Positions 11,825 to 25,300 of a DNA stretch of 64,000 nt are shown piece by piece (position 1 is the first letter of the stretch; every line of letters starts with the position of its first letter). The DNA is taken from positions 1 to 64,000 of the forward strand of contig QJNS01000746.1 in assembly GCA_004154925.1 (NCBI GenBank). Direction: 5' to 3'. Both the position numbers and the translations under genes were made by a program. Origin of the DNA: Monosporascus cannonballus (Eukaryota > Ascomycota > Sordariomycetes > Xylariales). The notes under the pieces are model-generated. The model had not been told where the DNA came from and did not search any database. It saw only the letters and a list, made by a program, of their open reading frames with translations.

Positions 11825-13286
11825 ATGAAGGTTATTCTGTCCATCAACGCTGGCTCAAGCTCGGTGAAGATATCCGCATACTCTGCAGAGCGGAATAAAG
11901 AACCCTCGCAACTAGCTGAGGCGCAGCTAAGCAGCTTCACATCCCCGCCCGTTAAACTCAAATATTACCGTGGCGAGGTACGAGTCTTCCAGGACAAAGA
12001 GGTGCGCGAGAATGTGAAAGACCATGACGATGCCTTCAAAATTCTCTTGAAGACCTTGATAGAGGATCGAGATCTGCCCGACATCTCTGACAGAGGCGAC
12101 ATATCTGTCGCCTGCCACAGGGTTGTCCACGGCGGGGACTACGCTTCTTCGCAACTTATCAACCGAGAGACGTATCACCACATCCAAACTCTTACCGACT
12201 TGGCTCCGCTACATAATGTAAGCGCCCTGAAAATCATCAAGACGTGCGTCGAAGAGTTGCCCGGCGCTATGAACGTCGCTTGTTTCGATTCACAGTTCCA
12301 CTCGACAATCCCCCCACACATCCGCACCTACCCCATCAACGTCGATGTTGCCAAGAAGAATCAACTTCGGAAATACGGCTTTCACGGGTGAGTTACCGGA
12401 ACTCCCTACTCCCTTCGCGCAGCCTGTTTATGGGTCATAGAGCCTCGAGCTCTCGAGATATGCAAAGTTTCCGAGTCTTGCCCGAGCTGTAAATCTTCTA
12501 GGCGGGACCAGCCGGTACTGATTTCAACCTGTGGTACAGGATAAGCTACCAGTTCATTACCAGTTCAGTCGCCAGCTTCCTTGGCAAGGACCCCAACACG
12601 CTCAGCATCATTGGGCTTCATCTGGGAAGCGGCGCGAGTGCATGTGCTATACGAGGAGGCCGTAGCCTGGATACTTCAATGGGCTTAACTCCTCTAGCGG
12701 GACTCCCAGGCGCGACGAGGAGCGGGAGTGTTGACCCGAGGTAAGGCTGGGCCATTCCCTTCCCGGTGGCAGGATATATCCGTAGCTAAGAACGTCCAAC
12801 AGTCTCGTTTTCCACTATGCTAGCGACGTCGGCAAGCTCTCGCCCTCGTCTACCAGAGAGCTACACATCTCCCGCGCCGAGGAAATTCTGAATAAGCAAA
12901 GTGGCTGGAAAGCGCTAACGGGGACCACAAACTTTGCTGCGATTGCCTCATGCGACAAGCCGAAGTATCAATTAGCGTTTGACTTGTTCGCGGACCGCGT
13001 CTGCGGCTATGTGGGCGCGTATTATGTGACGCTTGGCGGAAAGGTAGACGCCTTGGTATTCGCAGGTGGAGTTGGGGAAAAGAGTGACAAGCTTAGACGG
13101 CGCGTGGTCGAGCAGTCTTCGTGCCTGGGTTTCGAGATCGACAACGAATTAAACGCGAAGGAGATTGACAATGTCGTGCAAGACGTTGGCAAGAAGGGCG
13201 CCAGACATAGGACACTTGTTTGCCAAACTGACGAGCAGTTCCAAATGGCAAAAGAATGCGCCGGAAACGACGATTTATGGTCGTAA
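11825..13286 (+). CDS. ackA: Acetate kinase
   Basis: Exons 11825-12387, 12540-12740 and 12803-13286 (introns GTGAGT...ACAG and GTAAGG...ACAG) give 415 residues, the usual length of acetate kinases. The enzyme interconverts acetyl phosphate plus ADP with acetate plus ATP, in the cytosol. Visible motifs: N-terminal NAGSSSVK (phosphate-binding, catalytic Asn), CHRVVHGG (catalytic Arg), FDSQFH (the DTAFH-type catalytic Asp box), KYGFHG, LHLGSGASACAIRGG (nucleotide/phosphate loop with catalytic His), DTSMGLTPLAG, and FAGGVGEKS near the C-terminus. In fungi this enzyme usually works with phosphoketolase (Xfp), which makes acetyl phosphate; no Xfp gene lies in this window. The ATG at 11825 begins directly with the conserved first strand (MKVILSINAGSS), so no earlier start is needed. 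Confidence 0.95.
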
Positions 13287-14789
13287 TCTGCTGGCCACGT
13301 AGCGCGCTCGTCGGCCTTCCGAACGTTTTAGATCCTTCCTGCTACTATGGGCGGAGGATATATAGATCGAAGGGAACCGAAAGCCTCCGAGCGCTCTCCC
13401 TATCCGCTCTACAAAGATAATAAGAGGTTACCAAGGGACGGATGAGTAGGACCGGTGGTTCCACAGGTTGAGGGTAGTCCCGAGCTAGCCTCCCGTCGAG
13501 CAACCTGCGATTCTGGGTCTGGTTTATTAAATGGAAACGCAAGAAATCCAGCGAAGAACAAGATCCTGGCCCCTCAATGACGTAAAGTGTGACGTCGTCT
13601 GTGATGAACGTGTATGCCAGTTGGGGGACAGCCCGAACATGGTTATATACCTGAGTACCAGCTACATATCCATATACATATAGGTATACATAATATCTCT
13701 AAATATGTATATTAGGTAATCAGCCCCACTTGGTTCGGTGCCGTCTCAATGCAAACGTAACGTCATTCTCTAGAATATCGTGGAGCATCAAACCCGGAAA
13801 CAAAAAGGGGAGATTGCAAGAGGGGGGGGAATGCGCATTACCTTGAAATCGCTGCTCGAGGATGGGATTCATGCGTTTCGCATGCTGATCCGACGTATCC
13901 TGCTTTCTGACAATACCTACGAAAACCCGGGGCGTCAGCTTGCAGACACCGTGACATATCCACGGATGTAGCACATGCAGATTCCCTACGTACGCAACAT
14001 GGTGACCTCCAAGCTCGTTCTTGGGTTTGGGGCAGGCACATGTGTAAAGGCTCCCTAACAATGGAATCTGTCGTATCTCGTAGAACATCTGAGGACAAAC
14101 CCTAGCAGCAGGTAGGGAATGAAACCCTCGGGGGCGCCGGTCGGATCAGAAGCTACAAGTAAAGGTTTGTAACCGACTATGGCAAAATAGCATTATTTTC
14201 GTTCATTGATAAGGTAACCCATCGCTCCAATTTTCGTAAATGCCATCTGCCCATGTCCCCAGCAAGGAATGTTATGACGCCGAACTCCGATGCGCTATAT
14301 CCAGACCAGACGCCGTCACCCATTCATCTCCAAAAAGAGTAAACAGCTTCGGATGTGCATATATACCTCTACAGGGGCATGCCCAAGGTGGGCGTGCAGC
14401 ATATCCAATCCTGCTACTAGTTATACACTATAGCCACTCCCGTTAATCCTGAGGAGTGATGACACGGGCGCCCTATTGCCAGGCTGCCCAGTGACGCGCA
14501 TAAATGGCCTCGAAACCAGAAAACACCGCTCGTTCCCAATCGCTTGATCATATCCAGGAGTTTCCGGACACCCAGTCGAGAAAGGGAAAACCCGGGGGAA
14601 AAGCAAGTTGCGCCTTCGTGTGCTTGCGACCGTTGTGGTATCGTGAATTATTCAAAGAATCAAAGCCAAAAGATTCCAACGCCGCGTGAAGTCACTACCA
14701 ATTACTCGATTATCGTGACTGAATAGTGATGACGGGAGACTGTAATTCGGTCCCCTTCGCCCCGCAATAAAGGAAGCTGGGCTCATCGG
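13287..14789. other. Intergenic, no gene seen
   Basis: The 3' flanks of acetate kinase (+) and the C2H2 factor (-) meet here. Short open frames do not show family motifs or introns. It contains AT-rich ATATGTATA-type repeats near 13655-13715 and a G8 run near 13822. Confidence 0.5.
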
Positions 14790-15629
14790 TTAAGCCCCTT
14801 CTTGGCAGGCAATCGCTGCCAAAGCATCCAGCCCGCTGCTGGTTCGCCCCGTTACCGGGTGACTCACGAAGCCCCCATTAAATTCATGCATCTCCCAGGC
14901 GCCGCCGGAGAGAGGAAGCGAGTGAACGTCGGACCCGCATTGGTCCGAATCCCACATATGTACGGCCCGAGGCGATCGGCTGCTGTGCGAAGAGGAAGAC
15001 TTGGAGGATATCGAAGCACGTTTGGACGAGAACGACGAAGACTTACAAGAAGCCTTAGATGAGCTGCAGGATCTCGACTTGTCCTTGTAGTGCGTCTCAA
15101 GGTGCTGCTTCATATTGTCTGCTCGGGTAAACTTCTTGTGACAGCCTGGGTAGGTACATTGCACGGCCTTTTCAGCAGTGTGGATCTTGGAATGGCGCGA
15201 GGCATGACCCGAAGTGGTGAAGGTCTTTTCGCAACCGTGGCTATCACGATACCGGCATGGGTAGCGCTTGGTCGCCCTCTCGGGAACCGCAGCCGCATTC
15301 CCGCTATCGTCTTCATACGAGTTGGAGCGGCTGCTCTCAACATAGGCGGGCCTCTGAATGGGACCGCTCTTCTCCGGGAAACAGTAGTCGTCGTACACTG
15401 ACCGCGGCGAATAGTCATATACACCGGGAGTCAACGGGGATATAGCATCATAGCTTGCGTTCGAATCGTATGAGGCGGACCTAAGCAGTGCTGGGGTAGG
15501 AGGTAATGGTGACCGATCAGGCGCGGACTGAAACTGGCTTGATGTGCTGTATGCAGGGTGCCGCTGCGCGTAAGGGTCCTCGTTGAGCAGGGAAACCTGC
15601 CGGCCCGTGGCATCTCGAGCCTGAATCAT
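14790..15629 (-). CDS. C2H2 zinc-finger transcription factor, Nrg1-like
   Basis: An uninterrupted frame of 279 residues starts at an ATG (15629). Two tandem zinc fingers: C125-x7-C133-x12-H146-x3-H150 and C158-x4-C163-x12-H176-x3-H180. The finger sequences (FTTSGHASRHSKIHTAEK, then FTRADNMKQHLETH) match the layout of yeast Nrg1/Nrg2 repressors (FTTSGHLARHxxIHTGEK). The N-terminal 120 residues are Pro/Ser/Tyr-rich and probably disordered. After the fingers come a basic Ser/Lys-rich stretch, likely a nuclear localisation region, and a Gly-rich tail. Nrg-type proteins repress glucose-, stress- or morphogenesis-related genes in yeasts; the role here is inferred only from the fingers. AATTCACAG sits just 5' of the ATG and could be the acceptor of a leader intron or of an extra short coding exon. 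Confidence 0.85.
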   Translation of the reverse strand: MIQARDATGRQVSLLNEDPYAQRHPAYSTSSQFQSAPDRSPLPPTPALLRSASYDSNASYDAISPLTPGVYDYSPRSVYDDYCFPEKSGPIQRPAYVESSRSNSYEDDSGNAAAVPERATKRYPCRYRDSHGCEKTFTTSGHASRHSKIHTAEKAVQCTYPGCHKKFTRADNMKQHLETHYKDKSRSCSSSKASCKSSSFSSKRASISSKSSSSHSSRSPRAVHMWDSDQCGSDVHSLPLSGGAWEMHEFNGGFVSHPVTGRTSSGLDALAAIACQEGA

Positions 15630-16770
15630 GTCTGTGAATTAAGGGTTGGTTCCGAGGCGCAAGAGTGGGATAGATGGAGGCTGTTGTTCCAAAAGGGCGT
15701 GGAGGATCAAGCAGGGCTGGATGTAGGACCGTCCTTCGAGGGTACGAAAAGGTTCCGGGACTAGATCGACACAAGCAGTTGTAAATGCATACAGATGGAA
15801 AGAAGCCGAGAGGAGCTCGGCAACTGTTGATCAGCGATTGGAGGTCACTTGGGCGTGCACACAATTCAGGACAAGGCCACCACGAAGGTAATGGCACAAG
15901 CGAACGGACGGCTGTCTGCTTATATGTGTATCGCGTATATGGCTGCAGGCGGAGGCAAGCAAGCAAGCTACGGAGAATTCCAGTTGCTGAAGCCAACTCA
16001 CCCTCCCGTTTACTGGTGCTAGCGAGAACAAGGTAAGACTAAACGGCGCTGATAACGCAAGAGCTCGCTCGCTTGCTCGTCCTGTTAAGAGAGGTGTGTA
16101 TGAGCGGTGGTAATTGGGTTGTATGAAGGCGCAAAATCAAAATTTGATATGGATATCAAGATTGGACAGTGTTGACCAGATTCGAGGGGGCGGGGGGGGT
16201 GCGCAGGAGTCGAGAATATTTTACGCATAGGAAGAGCTGAATGGTCAAGGGTTTATGTGTTGAGAGGGCAGCAGGATTAAAGAGCGATCATGGGAAAGGC
16301 ACGAAATCCCATCGAGTCCCAGCTCCACATGCAATGCCCCATCAGGGCGGGTCTTCTTCTTGGTGGAGAAGAAAGGATCACACAGGGGTGAGCTCGGGCA
16401 GCGGTCCGCTGAAGGTCCTAGGCAGGTACACTACCTAGTAAATGCAGGTAAAGGTGGATATCCATATAGAGGCCTTGACCGTTTGTAGCATATTGTTGCT
16501 CGACGAACCGCGTTTATCCATTGGTACATGCATAGCTCCTTGTACCTAGGTTACGGGATTCAGGTCAAATTGAAACGTTAACAGGGGATGGCTCCCATGC
16601 GCCAGCCCCCTAAAGAGAACTTTAGGAATTTCTTTGGAAGGGTCGATCGGGCAGCACGGGGCAGCTCCAGAAGTTCCTCCAGCTCAAGCTCCACATCACG
16701 GACTGGATTATTATACCGACATACATTAGGTTCGAACAAGTATACAATATTTCACCTATCGAAAATACCG
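15630..16770. other. Upstream region of the C2H2 gene and edge of the AT block
   Basis: No gene is supported. It probably contains the promoter and leader of the minus-strand C2H2 factor. It has a G-rich run (16184-16199), CCTAGG motifs near 16416 and 16545, and a sharp fall in GC content after about 16770. Confidence 0.45.
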
Positions 16771-19700
16771 TTTTAACTTAGCAAATTGAACCAAAGCTAA
16801 AGAACGCTTCTAACTATATATAGCAGCGATTTTTAGTAATTATTAGCGCTTAGTCTTTTATACTCTAGCTGTTATTTATAGTAAATCTTAGACTTTGACT
16901 TTTGCCACGAACTGCTATACATAGCGATAGAGAACTATATGCTCTTAAAAAAGCTTATTTAATATATAATACTTAGTATAACTTAAGATATAGATCTTTT
17001 TCTATTACTATATATATAATTATATTATTTTTAACGTTATATTAACGAATTTTATATTTTATTATCGTTTTAAGTTTTACTCGAAAATATATAATAGGTG
17101 TATTATTTTATATATAGCTTTTATTCAGTGAATTAAGCGCTTTTATTTTTTTTAAAAAAATAAACTAAAAGTATTAATATAATTATATATATATATATAT
17201 TTAATATTTTAAATAGGTTATTTAAGGTATATAAAAAATAATATATTAACTTTTTTAAAATGTTATCGCTTTTTAGTGTTTAAAAAAACTTATAGATTTT
17301 TTTAAAAAATTATTATTAAATATTAATTAAAAATTTAGTTATTTAGTTTTAAGAATATTTTGAAATACACGTTATTGTAATATTTTTTATTTAAAACGAA
17401 AGTATTATAAAATATTTTAACATTAAATTATACTGCTGTTTTATTACTTTTATATAATTTTATAAAAATAAATCTCGTATATTAAGAAATTGTATTTTAG
17501 ACTAATTTTAATATTTTAATAACATTTTATTATAGAAAAGTATATTGTTAAACAAATTATATGTTTTTTAAATAAAGCGGTTAAAATTATCAATTAATTC
17601 TTATACTTAATATAATATATATTATAGCTATAACGATTTTCGAAAAATCTAAAGAATAAAATAAAATAGAATTTCACTTTTTTTATATATATGTGTTTTT
17701 TTATATTTCATCGCTTTTTATGTTTTCGAATTGCTAATATTAATAAAATTCAATTTTCGCTTAAATATAAAAAAAGTTATATATATATAATTTTTAAAGC
17801 ATTTAATAGTTACTATAAAATTGAACAGTAATAAATAAAATCCAAAGCAAGTTACATTAATATTTTTAATATAAATTAATAAAAAAGTCGAAAAGCGTTA
17901 AAATCTATATGTATTTTTATTTTATATCTAAGAGCGATTTTCTGATATTGAAGAGAAAAAAAAGAAAATAATATATATCCGCTATAAAGATTTTAATTAT
18001 TAAAAGATATATAGTAAGAAAAATATTATAACAAATATCGTTAATAACTTCGAAAAATATACGAATAAAAAAGTTATTCTATTAATTATAAACGTAATAA
18101 CGTTTTATAAAATATTAAAACTTATAAAAAATTTTAATAGTTATAAAATCATTACTGCGTTTATTTTACCTAGTTATATAAATCTTTTTTAACTTTTAAT
18201 TAAAGCAGTTAATATTTTTTAAAACAAATAATATTTAAATTAATAAGTAAATATATTATAAAAAAGAAAAATTAGTATTTGGAATAATGAAACAGTTTTA
18301 CAACGTTAATAATTTTTTATTATAATACTATAATTACGTATATTGTTTAATAAACTTTAAAAAATTTTTAAACAAAAATACAGAATATAAAAATATTATA
18401 TAATTATAAAATCAATATTTATCTTAACGATAATAAAAATAATTCTATCGATATTAAAGATATTAGCCGTTTAAAAAATAACTTGATAAGTTGAAAATCA
18501 ATAGAAATTAATATTTTAAAAAATTATAAAACTATTTTCGAAACTTGTAATATATACTATTACTTTAATTACGCAACTAAATATTATTTTCAGTAATACA
18601 GTAATAAAAAGTAATTTATAGCTCTTAAAATAATCAAAACATGCAATTTTTATAGTTTAAAAGTAACTTAAAAAAGATAATTTATTTAAGAGTTTTAAAA
18701 TATAAAAAAAGTATTATTTAAATAAAATTAGTTATAATTATAACAAAAGCTATTTTAGTACTATAATAATTATAAGAATATTTTTATAATATTTTATAAA
18801 GCGTTTTATAGTTAATAAAAAAGCGTTGAAAATTTAAAAACTTCAAATTTTATTAAGCAGTAAGATATTTATATATAATTTATATAAAGTAATATAAAAA
18901 TTAAATACAGTTACTTTTAGCGCTAAGTCATTAGCTTTAACTTATTTTACGAAGTTAATATAGTAGATTTTAAGAAATATACTTGTATATTTTAAAGATT
19001 TATTTATAACTGATTTATTACTATTTCAACTTTAATTTTAAATATAAAAAGCTTTTATTAAAACTATATAACGTATTATAAAAACTTTAAAGTTAAGCGA
19101 AATCGTAAGCTGGTTTTTAATATTTTATAACAATAAATTTAATTTACTTAACTATATTAGAATTAATTAATAAAAACTAAGCAAAGATTTTAATATTAAA
19201 TATATTTATAAGATTTTAAATATAAATATGTTTATTATATATAAACTTGTTTTACATATTATATTTGTATTATTTTAAAACTTTTATAATAATTTGTTTT
19301 ATTTTTATTTATAAAAACATTTAATGTATTTTTATTTAAAAATCTTATATTTGTTATATAATAAATTTTGTTTATAATTAAATAGGTTAACTTTTATTCG
19401 TAGAAGTTTATTAAAATATAATTTGATTTATACAAAATATAATGTTTAAAAATATTATATAAAAATTAAATAATATATATTAAAATTTGAAAACATAGTT
19501 AATTTTATTAGCAAATTATCTTGATAATTATTGTTTTAAAAAACTATATATACTTTTTTAATCTATTTATAAAAACATTTTTAAAAAAATTTATAGTTAA
19601 GAAAATAACGAAGTTAGCAAAGATTAATAAAAACTATTTAATATAAATATAACTAGAATCTATAATACAATAAAAGCGTTATTAAAATAAATTAAAATAA

Positions 19701-22340
19701 ATTTAGTTTTTACAAATTTAAATTTAATATTATCGAATATTATAATAACTTAATATACGTTATAGAATTTAATATAGAAACTTTTTAAAAATAAAAATAT
19801 AATAAAATTATAGTATAGTATTAATATTAAACAAATAAAGACTTTTTAAAATAAAATAAAACTAGATTTTGTTAAAAGTTAAAAGAGATAGCTAATGTAT
19901 AAAATATAATAATAGCTGTATTTAGATAATATTTTCGAATATTATTAATAACAACTTTTGTAATAATCGAAAATCTTAAAATTTTTAATTGTTTCGTATA
20001 TATTCATATAAATTTAATAAAATTATTAACTTATTTTATATTTACTTCCTTTTTGCGTAATTATAAGTATTTTTTTTAAAAAAATACAAGTTTAAAGTAT
20101 ACTTTCTAAGTTAATCTAAAAATATAAAAAATTATTGCACGATATAAATTACATATAAATACTGAATTTAAAATTTTAAATAAAATATATTATATTATAA
20201 TGTAGTAAATAAATTTCAAATAAATGTTATATTTTATTAAACTACCAAGTTATATTATTAATATTTAAAGTATAAATATTTTAAAACTTAGGTCTATATT
20301 AGAAAATATAACTTTAGAAATCTTTATTAAACTTAATTTATATTTCAAAATTAAATTTTACTTAAAAAAACTATTAAATTTAAAAGTTAACAATATTTCA
20401 ATAAGTAATAAATTAAAGATATTTTCTTTGTATTTTATATTTATATATACTTTAAATTATACTTTGTTATATTAAATATATTATTATGTAAATGTTTTTA
20501 TAGTATTTGTTATTATTTTTTTAAAAAAAAATTACATTAGTATATTGCTGTTTCTAATACCAATTATTTTAAATAATAAATAGAAACTTATTTATTACAC
20601 TTTTTATTAAGTAGTTTTTCTTATTTAATAAAGTAATAATTTTATGTAAACTTTAATTTATTTTTTTAATATTTGGTTATATTTTACGATAATATATATA
20701 ATTATATTTAAACTGCTTATTAATCTATAATAAATTGTTTTAATTTGTATATATTTATATTATATTTATTATAAAATAATATGAACTATAATAAAAATAT
20801 TAACTTTTTAAAAAACTAAATATAATATAAACATAATAGTAAATAAATTAAGTTTAAATTATTTATACTATATAAGTTTAATAAGAAAATCGTTTAAAGT
20901 TATTATGTTTATAAATATACAACTTTTATAATAACTTTTAAAAAGTAATATAAATTACAAGTTGAAAACTTGTTTTATATTATTTGAAAAAAAATATAAC
21001 AATATTAAATATTTATAAAACCTTTTTTCAAATTAATAATTATTTTAGTAATATATTAATTTTATAAAAATATAAGAAATATATAGCTTATTATAAATGT
21101 ATTAAATTGATAAAAAGTATTAAAATAAATATAAAACTAATATACGTAAGTTAGCAAAATTTTACATATTATAAGAAAAAGTGCGCTGCGTAAATATAAT
21201 ATATCATTTAATTACTTTGCTTAAAAATTCAAAGAATTTATCTAAATACTTATAGCTAGAAATTTTAAAACTATAATAGTAATTGTAAAATCTATATTAT
21301 ACTACTTTATATAAGATTTATTTTATTACTTTTATAGTATTATATTCTTATAATTTAAGAACGTACATACACACTTATATAAGGTTTTTAGAGCTATTTT
21401 TAAAAAGGTGTATTTTTAATTTTTAATTTTTAATTTTATACAATATATTTTATTTCATTAACTAAGAAATATAATTTGAAATATATGCAAAATTTAATAA
21501 AAGATATTATATTATTTTATAAACAAGGGTTTAAGTTTTTAATTTCGCTATATAAATATTTATTACTTTAATTTATTTTTTAAAAATTATAATAATAATA
21601 TCGCTTATATTTATACAAGTTTTGTTACAAAGTTGAAATATTTTAATTTAATATATAACATCTTATTTTAATTCAAAATAGCTTTTATTTCAAGTTTTAT
21701 ATTTAATAGTTTATTTTATAACTAACTCGCTCGTTATATCTCTAATACTAGATAACTGAAAAGTCTTTTTTATATGTTTATATTTCTGTTATAGTTTGTT
21801 ATACTAGTTTATTTTTACTTAGATATATTGGTTTTTTATTTAAATGTTATGTTATTTATATATAATTATATTTAGAAAATTATTAAATATATTATAGTAG
21901 TAAATATATATTTATAAATTCAATTTTATTTCAACACTATTATAACGGCAATAAAATATATATTTTAAAATTATAAAATTTAAATTAAAGTTTCTAAAAT
22001 AAAAATATTTTAAACATAATATATTTAATATATAATGCTTTTATTTAATTTATTTATATCGGTTTTCATTTTTTTAATTTTACTTTTAAAAACTTTAAAC
22101 TATTATTATTATATATATTTTATATGCTACTTATATATATTTAAATGTTTAAATTTTTTATTAATATATAACTTCTATATATTGAAATTTTTCTACTTCA
22201 TCTATAATATCTTTATAGTGACTTTAACGCTTTACCTCGATTTTAAAAGAACGGCAATTCTTTTTTTACACTCTGACAATCTCGCTTTTAATGCGTATTC
22301 GAAATCCGATGATTGTTAATTTGCTGTTCTATATACGCAC
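16771..22340. repeat. AT-rich RIP-type block (degenerate repeat)
   Basis: About 5.6 kb consists almost wholly of A and T, with TA dinucleotides everywhere and very few CG, CA or TG steps. Sequence on either side has ordinary base composition. Every frame is broken by dense stops; the single open frame of 94 codons (22035-22319) is Phe/Leu/Ile/Tyr-rich noise typical of AT-biased DNA. This is the expected product of repeat-induced point mutation acting on one or several nested transposons. I could not find terminal repeats or a readable transposase or polymerase motif, so the original element cannot be named. In other ascomycetes such blocks are often heterochromatic. Confidence 0.85.
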
Positions 22341-25300
22341 ATATTAACCTATCTCGATTCTCGATCCGCAACTATTATTGCTGTTTGTATAAATATATCT
22401 AGGCTCGTAGGCGGTGAGCAACTTTTTAATTACGCTTCTGAAGATGTATCGATTGAATTTACCACGGGCAGTCTTGAATTTATTATATTATGCACCTATC
22501 CGGCGTATCAATCGATGATAGCGTGATAATCATGGGTTGAACACCCCGGATCTTCGGACTCCTAATGGCTCAGCCGTACACCTGGCAGCAGTCTTCTACC
22601 CAGGTAGTTACTGACTACATACCTGTGGGTATCTCATGCGGACAAGGTTTCCCAGTTATCTCAGTCATCGCTTTGCCTAACTTAATTCCCTCAGAAATGG
22701 GCTGCCTGAGCAAAGATACTTGTTGTTGTATGTTTGGTACAACGGGTATACGGATGATCGCGGGGTCCGGAGCAAATGTTACGAGACCAGCAGAACATGC
22801 ACTTAGTGTGATGTCATGTTGTGACAATTAGAATGATCTGGTGGGAACATGACCCTTGGTCTTACCTGGAAGCAATGGGCGATATAATTTTGTCCCCGAA
22901 GTGAATTCAGAAAAAGTTGACAAGAACCCTGCATCGTGCAGGCAAGGCCAGGCTTTGAAGTTCCGACGCTGAAATCTCTGCCTGTCCACGACGTTCGATA
23001 CCAGTGAGAAAGGGCTTGATGAGCCTGAGGATAAGAACGGCAGATCGAGATTTTAGCAACGGATCGAATGTTGACGAGGGACTAGGACTCCGCCGAAAGG
23101 GACCGCCGTATGGAGCGGCAGGGATTAGCTCGCGCCACACTGGTATCCCCGTTCAAGCTCCACACATAGGTACGTACGCGTGTTCGAGTACATGAGACGA
23201 AGTATATATGCACGTACCCGCACATCATCTTCTGCGGTGCACAGCGCGGTATACACATATATCCATGTACGGCCGCTTGACCGCATTGTGCGGTCACCAA
23301 AAGGAAAGGGTCCCCGCCTGGCCCCAGTCGGTACGTCCAAGTATGCAGCTGTAAGTCTGAGCGAGCTTCTCGAGGCTTCTGCTGTCTTCGGCTTGTGCCC
23401 CTAAGAGGAAGAAGTCCTTGGCGGCTTGTTCGCCGTGGGTTCCTCGGACACGAGATTGGGCCCTCTATATACATCTAATGCCACGGAAGATCGCAAACTA
23501 CCCGGGTATAATCAGTAAACAGCTCCTGAATCGTCGAAATATCTTGTCTACTCCGCATCTGTCATAAATGTAAGTACAGGTACGCTAGTTGTGCACCAGG
23601 AAGCCCCCGTTACACATAAGCAAGCAAACGCTTGGTTTTGGAATCCAACGCGCTCCTGAGGGCCCTCAGGGCAAGCTCTAAGTTGTCAAAAAAGTTCAAG
23701 CTCCACGCACTTAGGCATTGGTACGTGGAAAGGACTCCCTCGGATGCTAATGTAAGGGTTCTGGGTAAGGGTCTCCAGTTTTAAGGGCCCTATTCAGGGT
23801 TCTCACCAGCCACGTTTTTGCTGGTTTCTAAGGGTCCTTATGACGATATCACCGGACCCCTCAGTACGTACAATACAATGGTAGTAGGTACTGAAGATAA
23901 GAGGATGCATGATTTATAGTAACTAAGATTTGCCGGTGAATCCCTCCTCAGCTACGAGGAGTGAGGTGGCTTGGGAAAGAAAGCATTGACGAGCTCGAAC
24001 GACAGTTGTTGGCGGGCCAGTAGGGCAGAAGGAGAGCTGCCCTTGTTGCTGTCTCGATCCAGAGAGTTCGTTGGCAAATCGTCGATCTGGCTCGATCGTC
24101 AGCTTGCGCTCCACCCACATTAATATACGGACGCTACGATGGAACTGATGACCAATCCAAGCCTCCATGTACCTTCTCCGCCTACATCTTAGGTTCGTAC
24201 ATGTTCCGTGCGAACTGGCAGCAACTCAGTATGTGCGTAACAAACAAAGTTCGGCTAAGGTACTTACAACCAAACCGAAGCCCTACCATCCGTGAGTATC
24301 TACCGCAGGGTCTCTTCCTTGCAAAACTAAAATTACCTACCAAGGTACTCTGATTCTGAGTACGTACCCAGATTCAGATCCCGCCTTATATACTAAGTAC
24401 ATGCAGCTTCTCCACATGCCCAAGGCCCGCTAGGGTCCTTAATATGACCAACGGGAAGCGGAGGGACCGGAGAGACACTGTTATTCTTTGTTTCCCTTTG
24501 CCCTCGCAGTATTGAAGCCGTCGCCGAGCAGAGGAACTCTGAATGAGACCTTTCCAGAATTGACACCGCCCATAGACTTTCGAGCCGAGATGCGTCTATT
24601 ATTAGTTGTGAATGAGGACGTAACTAGGTAGGTATGTATGTAGGTGACACCCGCCCCTCTTGTAAAAGTTACCTATCCCATCAGCCTACTACTGTAGGTA
24701 CCGGGAATCCCATTAGTAGCCGCCTGCGACGCCCTTTGGACCATAATGTTGCCTTGTCCCTGCTGGCGCTCAGTTCCGGCAAGTTTTGGAGTTCAACTCC
24801 CCGATCGCCATGCGGACTTACCTGCTATATACGTTCGTGTAGTCTTGTAAAAAGCCCTATGACATCAGCTTCGGCGGGGCACCTTTCCGCTACCCCTTGA
24901 GCGTTGGGGGCTTCCCCTTTCTGCCGGAGGTTGAAACCCAGTCGACCCGGGTACACAACGTTGAGGTCTCCATCTACGGGCTCGGCTGCGCGCCTCGGCC
25001 GGGCTTCCATCTGTTCCTGACCATACGTACTCGACGAGTCTCTCCGGTCCCCATGTACGTACTCGTTGCAACGGGGCCTCGGCGGTTTTAGTCTGAATCC
25101 TAGAGCTGGAGAATTATAAGCCAAGTTACTCGTCGTCGGCCACCTCGTTATCTCCTCGGCTTCCGAACTTACCCGCTCCACACAGCACGCCGGGATGTGT
25201 GTCATCAGAAACTTTCTATTTAACAGGCGGGGTCTCTTGTTATCAGTTCCTTCTGCTACACCAAGGTTTGATGTTATTTTCCTTGTTAACCTTGGGTGCT

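Noticed and set aside
22035..22319. 94-codon open frame at the end of the AT block
   Set aside because: Its composition (Phe, Leu, Ile, Tyr) is what random AT-rich DNA gives; no motif and it lies in a RIP-type region.
24825..25205. 126-codon minus-strand ATG frame
   Set aside because: Basic, Arg/Glu-rich composition with no domain and no introns; not distinguishable from chance.
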